Position numbers and translations under genes: made by a program. Positions 34,233 through 44,200 of a stretch of DNA of 64,000 nt are shown piece by piece (position 1 is the stretch's first letter; each line of letters begins with the position of its first letter). The DNA lies in assembly GCA_030435675.1 (NCBI GenBank), contig CM059624.1, positions 14,780,769 to 14,844,768 on the forward strand. Direction: 5' to 3'. The notes under the pieces are model-generated. The model had not been told where the DNA came from. It searched no databases and saw only the letters and a program-made list of their open reading frames with translations. Origin of the DNA: Steinernema hermaphroditum (Eukaryota > Nematoda > Chromadorea > Rhabditida > Steinernematidae).

Positions 34233-34580
34233 ATGCGGCTCCAAGTTGCTCTTCTGATTGTCCTTTATCTTTCAATGTCCGCCCAAGGCTTGCCTACCAC
34301 TTCGCTTATATACGGCATCTCCCCCATAAGAAAGATCATGGTGAGAAGATCTCGATTATCGATACATCACTTCTTAGATTCCCCTTCCTTTACGCACCGA
34401 GCCATCGAGAAGCCGTATCCAGTGTCTTATCCTGAAAAGCACGCCGATCACACTTATCAGCAAACTGGACTTCTGGGCGACGCGAAGATTGACGTCACTA
34501 TTAGATGTTTGCTGAGGGAGACGACAATGGTGAATGAGAAAATGAAAGCTTTATGGTCTAATGCTTTGGGCAATAAATAA
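34233..34580 (+). CDS. small secreted protein, unrecognised
   Basis: Single-exon 115-residue ORF with a clear signal peptide (MRLQVALLIVLYLSMSAQG). The mature part is basic, with one cysteine and a dibasic RRSR site, but lacks the glycine-amide repeats of typical neuropeptide precursors. The stop overlaps AATAAATAAA, a plausible polyadenylation signal placed unusually tight to the coding end. It lies alone between F-box-like copies. Function unknown; a hormone-like or effector role is only a guess from its size and secretion signal. Confidence 0.55.
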   Translation: MRLQVALLIVLYLSMSAQGLPTTSLIYGISPIRKIMVRRSRLSIHHFLDSPSFTHRAIEKPYPVSYPEKHADHTYQQTGLLGDAKIDVTIRCLLRETTMVNEKMKALWSNALGNK

Positions 34581-35049
34581 ATTCAGTGAAGTGTATTCGA
34601 TGAGTACTGATAGGGTTGTACTGAAGGTCCTTTGCTTGTGTCAGTGATGATCGCTCGTCCATCTCAGAAATCACATCCGATCGTCCATGCGATGATCAAT
34701 TCGGCTGCCAGAAGGCCTGGAACTTTGATACATGATTTAATACGAAAAAATTTTGAACAGGTATCTTTCACTTCAGCGCCCAGAAGGTATGTCAGGGAAC
34801 CGTAGTTCAAACGTCTAGTTATTTCATAAAAATATAAAAAAAATTTATAAAACGTTATTCAGAACAACGTCTTTTGCTTAACCAGTTGTTTAGTTGGTGC
34901 GTTGACCTACGTGTGAGCCTAGCCGGAGCCTAAGCCAAGCCTGGATGTTAGGTAATGCACAAACAACGTTGATAAACGCGAATAAGCGATAAACAAGAAC
35001 ATTCACTCTGTATGCGATGCTATTGTTTTGTTTTATCTTTTGTTACTTT
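34581..35049. repeat. spacer built of dispersed repeat pieces
   Basis: Positions 34663-34810 hold the 'cagaaggcctggaac' repeat (reverse orientation relative to 11450), and 34915-34960 holds the 'cctagccggagcctaagccaagcc' repeat also found inside the 40.1 kb foldback. No gene is supported. Confidence 0.5.
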
Positions 35050-35086
35050 GCGATGTGTTTCTGCATACAAAATTCGTCATATAACA
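35050..35086 (+). promoter_or_regulatory. family promoter of copy F
   Basis: GCGATGTGTTTCTGCAT is followed by TTCGTCATATAAC, with the ATG 38 bases after the TATA. Spacing and sequence match copies B, G, H, I and J. Confidence 0.7.
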
Positions 35087-35123
35087 CAGAAATCCCACGT
35101 TAGTTTTCACGCAATCGAACGCT

Positions 35124-36023
35124 ATGAACTCATTACCTTTGAAGTTTTATGATGAAGTCATCCGTCGCCTCTCCAACTCTGACATCGAAGGTCTTAGGCT
35201 CACCTCAGGATACTGGTCATTTGCAGCCGACACTCATTTCACCAGGCGTCGGGAACTCACGGCCACGTTAATATCGAATGAGGAAGGCAGTAAAGTCGGC
35301 GTCAGGCTTTACTGTCAGCCGAGAGAAGTACCTTTCGAGATAGACTTCAGGTATGATCGAATCGAGTACATGTACTTTAGTTTTCAATCAATCGACGAAA
35401 CAGCGAAAGAGACGCTGGAGCAGTTCCGAACGAAAACATTGCCAATGATTGCATCAATTGCTAGCGACTGTAGATTGAATCTAAGTGGGAGTACCCCACT
35501 CCCACACAAAGTATGCGACATCTTCTTTGATGGACTAAAGGAATGCAGTGGCTTTTCGGAAATCTGGGCCAACAACTGCTTATATGCAGAAAGCTGTCAT
35601 GAGTTCATCAGACGCCAGATCGGACTCGGTAATTTGAAAACGCTGATTTTATCGCATAACATTTTGTGGCCAGCGGACTTTCAAGACCTGATGAAAGTCT
35701 TCGTGAAATCAATCAATTTTAGGTGCCTTCATATAAAAGATACCAATCTGAGATTGGACTTCGACATGGTTGCTTATGTGTTCGATCGCTTTTTCAATGG
35801 AGAGCTGAGTGATTACTATCTTATAGGAAGTCCCTCATTTTCTTTGGATGATTTGAGATCTCTCTATCCACAATTCGCGGCGAAAACAAACATCGATCGA
35901 TTTCATGGGAAAACTATCATCGGAATTTGCAAGGTACCCCAGACAAATAAGGAGTTAGAGGTCACTGTTTCTAGTGGCGGACAGATAGAGGTACTTGGTC
36001 AGTCTGTATCTGACTCAATCTGA
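35124..36023 (+). CDS. F-box-like family protein (copy F), intact
   Basis: Single-exon 299-residue ORF. The F-box-like head is LPLKFYDEVIRRLSNSDIEG followed by GYWSF. The full set of family blocks follows: IDFRYDRIEYM, KVCDIFFDGLKECSGF, CHEFIRRQIGLGNLKTLIL, WPADFQDLMKVFVKS and YVFDRFFNGEL. It forms a direct tandem pair with copy G about 600 bases downstream. The two are the closest pair in the window, including the KVCDI variant and the motif NNCLYAESCHEF/DKCLYAESCHEF. Promoter and 3' tail are shared too. A role as an SCF substrate adaptor is inferred from the F-box-like head only. Confidence 0.85.
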   Translation: MNSLPLKFYDEVIRRLSNSDIEGLRLTSGYWSFAADTHFTRRRELTATLISNEEGSKVGVRLYCQPREVPFEIDFRYDRIEYMYFSFQSIDETAKETLEQFRTKTLPMIASIASDCRLNLSGSTPLPHKVCDIFFDGLKECSGFSEIWANNCLYAESCHEFIRRQIGLGNLKTLILSHNILWPADFQDLMKVFVKSINFRCLHIKDTNLRLDFDMVAYVFDRFFNGELSDYYLIGSPSFSLDDLRSLYPQFAAKTNIDRFHGKTIIGICKVPQTNKELEVTVSSGGQIEVLGQSVSDSI

Positions 36024-36187
36024 TTCATCTCCTTCCATAAGCTTTGCCTTCATTTGATAAATATGTTGTATGTTGTACATTGAATAGATTGGTGCCCCGA
36101 CAGAATCGCCATTAAAATGGCCAATGAGAGAATTGGATTGGAATCCTCACGCTCTATTTGCGTATATTTGCCTACATTATGGGATCA

Positions 36188-36440
36188 AGCGGATCCCAGA
36201 ATGTCCAACCATTGGTGCATCGCTGTTCTTCTCGCTCGGTTCTGCCACGCTTGACTTCTCAGCGTTTTCTTGAGTTCGTCTCGCCACCTTGTTTTGGGTC
36301 GTGCGAGTTGTCTCAAAACGATTGAGCTTTTTTCCGCCGACCATTCGCCGCCCCATCTTCCGCTCATCTTCCGATGAACAACGACAACGAATATCGCTTT
36401 ATGAAGGCCAGGTTCGGCACTGGACCAAATCCTGTTCACC
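36188..36440 (-). mobile_element. tail of a LINE-type reverse transcriptase ORF
   Basis: The minus-strand reading contains RPKTRWRDELKKTLRSQAW followed by spaced A..R residues and a stop. This is the usual C-terminal end of RTE/CR1-like LINE polyproteins (GRPxxRWxDDL...W...A.DR). Only about 80 residues remain; the catalytic domains are absent. It sits between the tandem F-box-like copies F and G, ending before the promoter of G. Confidence 0.6.
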
Positions 36441-36536
36441 GGTCAAAAGAGATTCACCATGTGTTCGCCTAACGGTAAACAAGAATCCTCACTCTTTATG
36501 CGGTGCTAACGATAACTGTTTTGCTTTGATACTTTG

Positions 36537-36572
36537 CGATGCGTTTTTGCATCCAAAATTCGTCATATAACA
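36537..36572 (+). promoter_or_regulatory. family promoter of copy G
   Basis: GCGATGCGTTTTTGCATC followed by TTCGTCATATAAC. This copy shows the inverted element most clearly (GATGC / GCATC arms). The ATG lies 38 bases after the TATA. Confidence 0.7.
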
Positions 36573-36607
36573 GAGAAATCCGACGTTGATTTTCACACCG
36601 AAACGCT

Positions 36608-37486
36608 ATGAATGCCATACCTTTGAAGTTTTGCGAAGAAGTCATTCATCGACTCTCCATATCTGACATCGAGAATCTTAAGCTCACCTCAGGATACTGG
36701 TCATCTACAGCCGGTACTCATTTCAACAAGCGTCGCGAACTACGAGTTTCTTTGAAGTCGAACAAGAAAGGCACTAAAGTCGGCGTCGAACTTCGCAATT
36801 GGCACAACGAAGAGGTGGACTTCAAGTACGATCGAATCGAGTCCCTTCATTTCAGTTTGGTACCGCCCGAAAACACCGAGAAAGTGACGCTGGAACACTT
36901 GCGAACGAAAACGCTGCCAATGATTCGATCAATTGCTAGTGGCTGTAGACTGGATCTAAGTGGGAGTATCCCCCTCCCACGCAAAGTATGCGACATCATC
37001 TTTGATGGCCTAAAAGAATGCAGTGGCATTTCGGAGATCTGGGCCGACAAATGCTTGTATGCGGAAAGCTGTCATGAGTTCATAAGACGCCAGATCGGAC
37101 TCGGTAATTTGAAAACGCTGATTTTATCGCATAACACTTCGTGGCCAGCGGACTTCCAAGATTTGATGAAAGTCTTCGTAAAATCAACAAATTTTAGGTT
37201 CCTTAATATGAAAGATTCCAATGTGAAATTGGGCTTCGACATGATTACTTGTGTGTTCGATCGCTTCTTCAACGGAGAAGTGACTTATTTCGGTCTTACA
37301 GGAAGCCCCTCATTTCCATTGGATGATTTGGGATCTCTATACCCACACTGTATGGTGGAAACGCCCTTTCAGTCGGACTCTACTATTGGAATTTGGAAGG
37401 AACCCCAGACAAATAAAAAGATAGCGGTCTACTATGTTTCTGGTGGCGAAGAAATAGAGCTCGTTGGGCAGTCTGTATCTGACTGA
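36608..37486 (+). CDS. F-box-like family protein (copy G), intact
   Basis: Single-exon 292-residue ORF, sister of copy F. F-box-like head IPLKFCEEVIHRLSISDIEN then GYWSS, followed by DFKYDRIESLHF, KVCDIIFDGLKECSGI, CHEFIRRQIGLGNLKTLIL, WPADFQDLMKVFVKS and CVFDRFFNGEV. It differs from F by small in-frame indels and many substitutions, yet keeps an open frame, which suggests selection or very recent birth. The promoter upstream and the 3' tail (attcatttccgtccat, then ttgataaatatg) match those of F. Confidence 0.85.
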   Translation: MNAIPLKFCEEVIHRLSISDIENLKLTSGYWSSTAGTHFNKRRELRVSLKSNKKGTKVGVELRNWHNEEVDFKYDRIESLHFSLVPPENTEKVTLEHLRTKTLPMIRSIASGCRLDLSGSIPLPRKVCDIIFDGLKECSGISEIWADKCLYAESCHEFIRRQIGLGNLKTLILSHNTSWPADFQDLMKVFVKSTNFRFLNMKDSNVKLGFDMITCVFDRFFNGEVTYFGLTGSPSFPLDDLGSLYPHCMVETPFQSDSTIGIWKEPQTNKKIAVYYVSGGEEIELVGQSVSD

Positions 37487-37608
37487 ATCTGATTCATTTC
37501 CGTCCATAAGTGTTGCCTTCATTTGATAAATATGTTGTATGTTGTACATTGTATAGGTTGGTGCCCCGCGCCGAAGCCAGTTCTGAATATGGTTTGATAT
37601 TGTGCTAA

Positions 37609-38128
37609 CAAGGGAACATCCCCAAGTGCCCGACGAGTTAGGAGCTGAGATGTGGCGCGGCTTGTAGGCGGTCTTCTAACTAAGAAAACGCACATAGTCT
37701 CACCGGCCATAAATCAGTCGGGCTACCATAAAGATGGTCATGAAGTTGCAAAAAATTGTAAGGTCTCCTGGTGCGATGTCCCTGACTAGTCAGAATATAC
37801 GGTATTTTTGTCCGATTTTGGACGGGGTTTTTAAGGATTTCGGCATTTAGAGCCAAAATTAACATTACCAGTTAACAACCATGTTCTTTTAGCAAGAAAA
37901 GGGGTCAAAAAATGACAAAAAACTGACATGAAAACCGTATATTCTGACTAGTCAGGGACATCGCACCAGGAGACCTTACAATTTTTTGCAACTTCATGAC
38001 CATCTTTATGGTAGCCCGACTGATTTATGGCCGGTGAGACTATGTGCGTTTTCTTAGTTAGAAGACCGTCTACAAGCCGCGCCACATCTCAGCTCCTAAC
38101 TCGTCGGACACTTGGGGATGTTCCCTTG
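37609..38128. mobile_element. 520-base foldback MITE with TAA target duplication
   Basis: Arms of about 200 bases (37609-37805 and 37932-38128) are near-perfect inverted repeats separated by about 125 bases. The ends read CAAGGGAACATCCCC and its complement. The element is flanked on both sides by TAA, a three-base target duplication as made by PIF/Harbinger-type transposases. No coding capacity is present, so it would be non-autonomous. It begins about 120 bases after copy G. Confidence 0.85.
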
Positions 38129-38525
38129 TAAGATTTTACTTCGTTTGTGTTGCGCCATGTGGCCAGTTGTTATTGCCAGTTTTCAACATCGCGATGTCCC
38201 CTAATTATGCAATTTTATGTGTAGTTGTTCGGTTTGCTCCCACCACTAGCACATCTGTTTGTCGCTGTTGACGTGTGTTGCTCAGAACACATTGAAGCTG
38301 GTGTGTGATCAGTCAAAACGACTTTCCGTTATGCAAAACGGCCATGTGCAATTCCAAGGTAGATCTGTTCATTTTTTGCTTTGACTCATGTTTGACCCAT
38401 TTTCTCTTATTGTAGCCTTTGCTTTTGCTCATATAATATGGTAAACCAGAAATGCCTAATGAGCTGGAGCCGGCTCTGACCACCCGACTCGGCTCGGTGT
38501 TTCGCACCGATCTGGGCCCCTCATA
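38129..38525. other. spacer; GAGCCGGCTCGG-type repeat at its end
   Basis: No gene is supported. Positions 38460-38510 carry the gagccggctc/gactcggctcgg repeat also seen in the coronin intron and at 38700-38780. Confidence 0.45.
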
Positions 38526-38671
38526 CTAGGGAAAATTCCGACCGTTCGCGCGGAACGGTAGCAGACGACGAGAGAAAATCGGATTCCCGTTGCCCGCCGT
38601 TGTATGCCAATTGTCTCTCGTCGTCTGAGCCCATATTACCGATCCCCGTGAACGGTCGGAATTTTCCCTAG
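38526..38671. mobile_element. 146-base foldback MITE flanked by TA
   Basis: Termini CTAGGGAAAATTCCGACC and its inverse complement are flanked by TA on each side, as for Tc1/mariner-type insertions. An inner inverted repeat (agacgacgagaga / tctctcgtcgtct) makes nearly the whole element foldable. The insertion interrupts the GAGCCGGCTCGG repeat region. Confidence 0.75.
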
Positions 38672-38861
38672 TATATATTGACCGACAGAGGCAGCTCTGG
38701 TTCGAGTCGTAGCCGACCGAGCCAGGCCCGGCTCGGGTTGCGAAATCCCAAGCCGGCTCGGACCACCCGGCTTGGCGACAAGGGCGAAGTCGGGCGGTGC
38801 TTTTAGACAAGATCGTGTCATGGAAAGTGGACAGGAGAATATTAATCGTTTTTCCTGGACA

Positions 38862-38898
38862 GAGTTGTCGTGTTCAGGTACACGGACAACTCTGTTTA
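38862..38898. repeat. hairpin (acagagttgtc arms)
   Basis: The 11-base arms acagagttgtc and gacaactctgt are perfect inverted repeats around a 15-base loop. No adjacent gene explains it as a terminator. Confidence 0.5.
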
Positions 38899-38982
38899 TG
38901 CATTTTCTTACTTGGCGCCGGTGGTTGAGCCGAAGTGGCTGAATGCAGGCAAGGACCAGGCCCGGAGACCTATGTTTCCCAT

Positions 38983-39140
38983 AGGCCTGAGCCTAACCTA
39001 AGACTGGATGTTGGACGCCTCCATTTGGACTCTTGGCAGTGCGGCTTACAGAAGGCCTGCAACACCGGGGAGCCGTAGTTTCAACGTCTTGCGAAGAAGA
39101 CCGTCACTGCCCAGCCGAAGATTCCCTCGAACACCAGCGC
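38983..39140 (-). repeat. dispersed 'cagaaggcctg' repeat copy
   Basis: It matches, in reverse orientation, the 11410-11470 part of the long repeat (gacggtcttcttggcaagacg and the following bases). A 'cctaacctaagactggatgttgg' piece precedes it, the same join seen elsewhere in the window. Confidence 0.55.
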
Positions 39141-39777
39141 CACCAGTCCAACCAGTGATGGAATCTCTTCATTTGATTCTGGAATCTCCAACAGATTTAA
39201 CTTCAAAAAGGGCAATTTTTTGCAAAGTACAAGTTGAGGCCTCAATGCCGCTTTTGCAGACTTCTCGGTGGGGCCTTTCTCACGATGTTCCACATCGGTC
39301 CGTGCAAAAATGAAAGCCAAACTGAATGGTACGTGCTAGCTTTCTTGTCAAGAACTTTTTTCTCACGTCCAGACTCACAATTACGCAAGTAAACTGTCTT
39401 TTTCTCACACTACTGCGATGGACACAAACGAGATTTGTGTTCTCAGGTGTATACACACTTCCTCAGGATTCGGTGTACTGGCTCCTTCCGGCATTGACGA
39501 ATCTCTTCTGATGCGCACTTTCTAGCTTCTGTCAATTTCCATATTGCTGTCCATCTATCAAATGTCACATTTCCTCATATGCATTGGAAATGTTGCATTC
39601 TGAGTATCCTTCCTGTTTTGTTATTATCCCCTGACTGACTCGGCCAAAGACTATTCACCAATTGAGAGGCGAAGCGTGAATTCTATATTATATGGCGAGG
39701 GTTTAGGTATTAGTCACCCTCATCTCCGAAATGTCACCCACGGTCGATTAGAGAGAGGTGCCCATTAGAATAGTGCG

Positions 39778-40104
39778 CGAATTGGCTTTCGGATCGTTTA
39801 GCGGGCGTTGAGCCGCATTCGATAAACAATGAATGGCGCAATGAATTGAGAAAAGCAATTTAGGAGGTCCGATGGATAGGGGCGCGCAGAGGGAATGCTT
39901 TGCTTACGAAGAGGCCTATTTTGGAGGGAGACGTGGTCGGTGGTCTTTTTTGCTTTTGTTTCACTTCCATCTTGTGGCGATTATGTGGCGTCAGAGGAAA
40001 GGCGAAAGATGTTTTCGTCGGCGTGGCTATAAGGATAGAGGGGTGCTGAGCGACTGACTTCTGGACTGTGGTTGATTCTCATAGAAAGGTGAGTTTTTGA
40101 TAAG
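39778..40104 (+). repeat. dispersed repeat shared with 51.2 and 51.6 kb
   Basis: 'cgataaacaatgaatggc', 'gtggcgattatgtggcg', 'aaagatgttttcgtcgg' and 'gagcgactgacttctgga' all recur, in the same orientation, at 51229-51335 and 51606-51752. The present copy is the most complete. No coding capacity is recognised. Confidence 0.6.
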
Positions 40105-40127
40105 AGGTTTTTTTTTGGGCTCTTTCC

Positions 40128-40538
40128 CAGAATTGTGCACATTATGAATTTCGTGTGCATATAATTTCAAACGTGTGCATCTAATTAATTTCGTAGGAAG
40201 GTAAAGTTAGGATTTAGGCTGCGGCCGGACCGCAGACGAGCTCTGTATTCATTTTTTTTGGAACAGGCTAACATCCAGGCTTCGCTTAGGCTCTAGCTGA
40301 GGACTATGCCTATGGATTTATCAAGACTACAGGGCTCGCTCTTCGGGCTCGCTTAAAATTCATAGGGATAGTCCTAAGCCGGAGCCTAAGCCAAGCCAGG
40401 GTTTGCTTAAGCCAAGCCGGGGTTTGCCTAAGCGAAGCGTAGAAGCAAGAAAATCCTAACCTTACCTTCTTACGCAATTCATTATGTGCACACGTTTGAA
40501 ATTATGTGCACACGAAATTCATAATGCGCACAATTCTG
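40128..40538. mobile_element. 411-base foldback element with 85-base inverted ends
   Basis: The ends (cagaattgtgcacattatg... and its inverse) pair over about 85 bases. The interior is again an inverted arrangement of 'cttaggctc' and 'cctaagccggagcctaagccaagcc' blocks. Those interior blocks occur singly at 7.3, 34.9, 38.98 and 49.6 kb. I see no clear target duplication. No coding capacity. Confidence 0.75.
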
Positions 40539-40989
40539 TTTATGTTTAATCAAGGGGTGCTGTTTTAATTAACCTTTTATCTTCAATAGCACCATTCAGT
40601 ACCCTTACTTCCTGCTTCTCAGCAACAAAGACATAAATTTCAATCAACGACCTTCTCCGCCCATTAATGAGCTGGCTAATTATCAAACTTTATCGCTGGT
40701 CGTTCAATGTTTTTTGCTATCATTCGTCGCACATCTGTTATGATCTATGCCGTTTCTGCAGGCTACGCTTCATGCAACGGTGCTATGAACTTTTATGACC
40801 CCCACTTGCAAAGCCTCTGATGCGTATGTCACTCGCTTTATGGCCCGTCGTTGTGATACATGACCATATGTTCCCTAACGTTTTTTGTACTTGAACATCA
40901 GCTTTTTAGTTGAAGGTGATGAACGAATGTTGGGGAAATGTTTTTGTGAAATGTTGACTTTTATCACTCGTCACATACGTCACATTATC

Positions 40990-41283
40990 ATGGACATCTC
41001 GACCGGCGAAGACAGAACTTTCGAACTAGGGATCCGTGATTCCGATGCAGATACTGCTCCGAAGCCGCCCCTGTGCCCCAAACGCCCCGAGAAGAAGAAA
41101 TTCCGCTTCCGTTTTTGGAGGTTCAACGATGCCCAGGTGCTCCGTAAAGCGCGCCGCCACTGAGAATCTCTAGATGATCTCGAAACGGTGCATGAACTGC
41201 GTCGCGGCGGCAGTTATTCGTTGATGCAGGAGTTCCGTTATTTGCTGGCATGCATGGTCGAAGCGATTCACAAAATAAACTAA
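40990..41283 (+). pseudogene. 98-codon ORF interrupted by one in-frame TGA
   Basis: From the ATG at 40990 the reading MDISTGEDRTFELGIRDSDA is coding-like, with a basic stretch (KKKFRFRFWRF). It meets TGA at 41161-41163, then continues in the same frame for 39 codons (LETVHELRRGGSYSLMQEF) to TAA. Base composition is higher in GC than the surroundings. The family is unrecognised. A single CGA-to-TGA change would explain the break; it could also be one exon of a gene whose other exons I cannot see. Confidence 0.45.
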
Positions 41284-44200
41284 GAAAAAGATGACCTGAG
41301 CCGCAATCGCCTTCTTGGACTGGTCTTGTCATCTGGTCCGGGGTCGTTCTGTTCTCTACTCGGCAAATACAAAAACGCAGACTAGCCGTATAACCGAGAA
41401 TTGTATCTGCTCCTTCGTGGAAGGCGTCTATTTTGTTAATAACAGGGCTGTATTGACACCGGATGATTGTGGCAACACTGGTTGTGAAATGTGTTATTGT
41501 CGGTCCTTTTGTTACAGAGTGTATACATGTTCCTCTTGGTTGATTAAATTGTGTGTTTTTTTGGTTGGTTTTCACCGAAACAGTTCGAATCGCCCTCTGT
41601 TTGGAACCACTTGTGCATGCCTTCGTCTTTTGTTTTTTCACAGAAGGCTAATTTAAAAGAATAATTTAAGCTTCAATGGAGTTCATTTGGCCTTTGAGTC
41701 TTGTTGTGTTATTATTTCAGCGTCATGACGACAAAAGAGCTACGTCATAGGAAAAACGAATATTGACGTCCATTATTTATCATGGGAAACATCGGATTCC
41801 CAAGCATTGTTTGCTGACTTTTTCTAAGGTAATCTGTTCAGCATTTACTCCAATCACCACAGTTTGTGATGAACAGAAGAGATGAGTTTTTGGTTAGTCC
41901 AGAGATGCCAATTGAGTCAACCGAGATTTCACGGAGTCGGCACCGCTGGGCTAAATCCATCTAAAAATCTACTTCCCTATTTTATATGTTTGAAATTGTT
42001 TTTTTTTGTCCGCTTGGGGTCTCAGGGAGAAAAAGGCCATCTTCGTTTTGAGACCGGATCTCGTGGACGGTGCTCTTTGAAAATGGAAATGTTGCCCAGG
42101 TGTTACAGGTGGGTCTATTTGGACCATTGATAAGAAATTTGTCTTTTTTGCAGTTCTGGCTAGATATTGCCAAAGCTGTTTGTACCCTTGCTTAACTAAC
42201 AGTTAACTAATAACAATGCTATGATCAGGTATTCACGAATAATTTATGTAATTTATACTCTGTTGGTTTACTTGAAGTAAATTAATAATTAGGAATATTT
42301 AATATCGAATTATATTAGTAATATTGTGAGCCTAAGTAATGAAACAACAACAGGTGTAATAACAGATTTTAATAGTTTATTTTGTTGAATTTTGATCGCA
42401 GAATGTTGACGTGGTTTACGCTTTACACATACACGTTTACGTGATGTTTCACCGATCCACTCGATTAATGTTATTAAAATTTATTAAAACTGATGATTTT
42501 TGAGCGTCGCTCTTTACCGAATACTTTAATAGATATTAATAGATATATTTATTTATATATGCCGTTTGGCCTTTTAGAAACTGCCTTCTTTTCGGTGATA
42601 ATCAGCTGTGTAAGGAACGCTATGCGTCGAAAAAAATAAGCGATCTTTCGTCTTTCTCGGAAATGGACGCCGCGAAGGGAGCGCTCGGAACTTCGGGTGC
42701 GATTACATATGACGGTTGGTTATTTGAGACGTTCGTTTCGGCGCTGTTTTTGAGTTTTTGCGATGCGTGTTTTTCGGCTTATGCATGTGTTAACTACCCA
42801 CATATTTTCCATTTCTTCTCAAGCTTTAGGGAAATGATACACTATTTGCAGTGCCTTCCAAAAAAGGTCTTTGTTTTGAAGAGTTTTTTTAATTGCTTTT
42901 CATTTTTGCAGTTTTTCTAAAGTAATTATTTTCCAATTAGATACTTCTCCGAAGCCCTCTTTATTTCGTCTCTCCTGAAAGCGATCGCCAGACGGACAAA
43001 TAACGTAATTCAGTAATTCAAGCGATCCGTGCTGAGCATAGCCAGAAAACAAACACTCCCCCTCTCGGATCCTTTTCCACAAATTCGATGTCGATAGGCG
43101 TTTTCCACTTCCGGATTGTCTGCTCTTCATTGCCAAGAAATTGAGTGTTTTCTGATTATTTCATTTAGTATAATGTTTTAAAAGTTGCCCTGAAACACTA
43201 CTTAAATACACTTAAATAGCCTTCCCATTAAGCTAATTCGGCGCACAAGACAGCTGTACACAATAAGTACAAAATTATCTAGAGATGAAGCGCACTACCA
43301 TCGGATTTTGGTGTACTTATCCTGAGGGCGACGCTCATCCTCGTTTTATGTTGTTTGCGAGAGGACATTTGAGTAAGCTTTGCATCCTCGAAAAACAGAT
43401 ATCCTGTACTTTGTGCAAATACAATGTTTGCTCAGAAGATCAGTGCTCGTCGACGGCAACGTGGAAGATATTTTCACCCCTATTCTGCAACAGCTATAAA
43501 AACGAATGCAGGATAATTAGTGATTTTTGTATGTGTCATGCCCGGAGATGTTCAGTTACAGCTTAACCAAAATGTCGGCTTGCTCTTTAGCTGATTTATG
43601 TTGCGATGAAGAAGTGAGCGTTTTCGTGGCGGGACACAGTCTGCCTGAACCTCCCAACTTCCCAATTCTGAAATTCAAACAATTGTTGTCGGAACCCGGA
43701 CTCAGTTTGGGCCTGTATATCCACGCGATTGCTATGACTGATCTGGGTTACGGTTAATGCCATTGTTTAGATCTAGAGGGACGATCAGACGAAATGCGAC
43801 CTTTCATAACTTTGATGAGTTGCTTAGGGCCCTTTGTTTTTTTATTTGCAGTTGTAGTGCATTGTATTGACCAGCCGAAATGAAGCAAGTGGGCTATTGA
43901 CCGTATTCTACAGTCACCACAATTCCGAAATTTGGGTTATGGGAGATCAGTTACCGGTTCGGTTTGGGCTACTGATTAACCAGCCACCTCTAGTCGAAAT
44001 GACACATAAATCGGCCAACACAAACCATGTATTGCAAGTGTTTTTATCTTGAACAGGGAACTGGAGTATTAGCGAAAGAGGCCCATAATTGGATGCGCAT
44101 TACAGATAATTCGTCTTGGGAAATGACCCGGACATTCTGTGTTTTGTTTTGTTAGTCTAGGTCGGAACCGACTATGGCAATCCTACAATGTCTGAGACGA

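Noticed and set aside
41123..41641. Minus-strand 172-codon frame
   Set aside because: No motif, and it overlaps the better-supported plus-strand interrupted frame.
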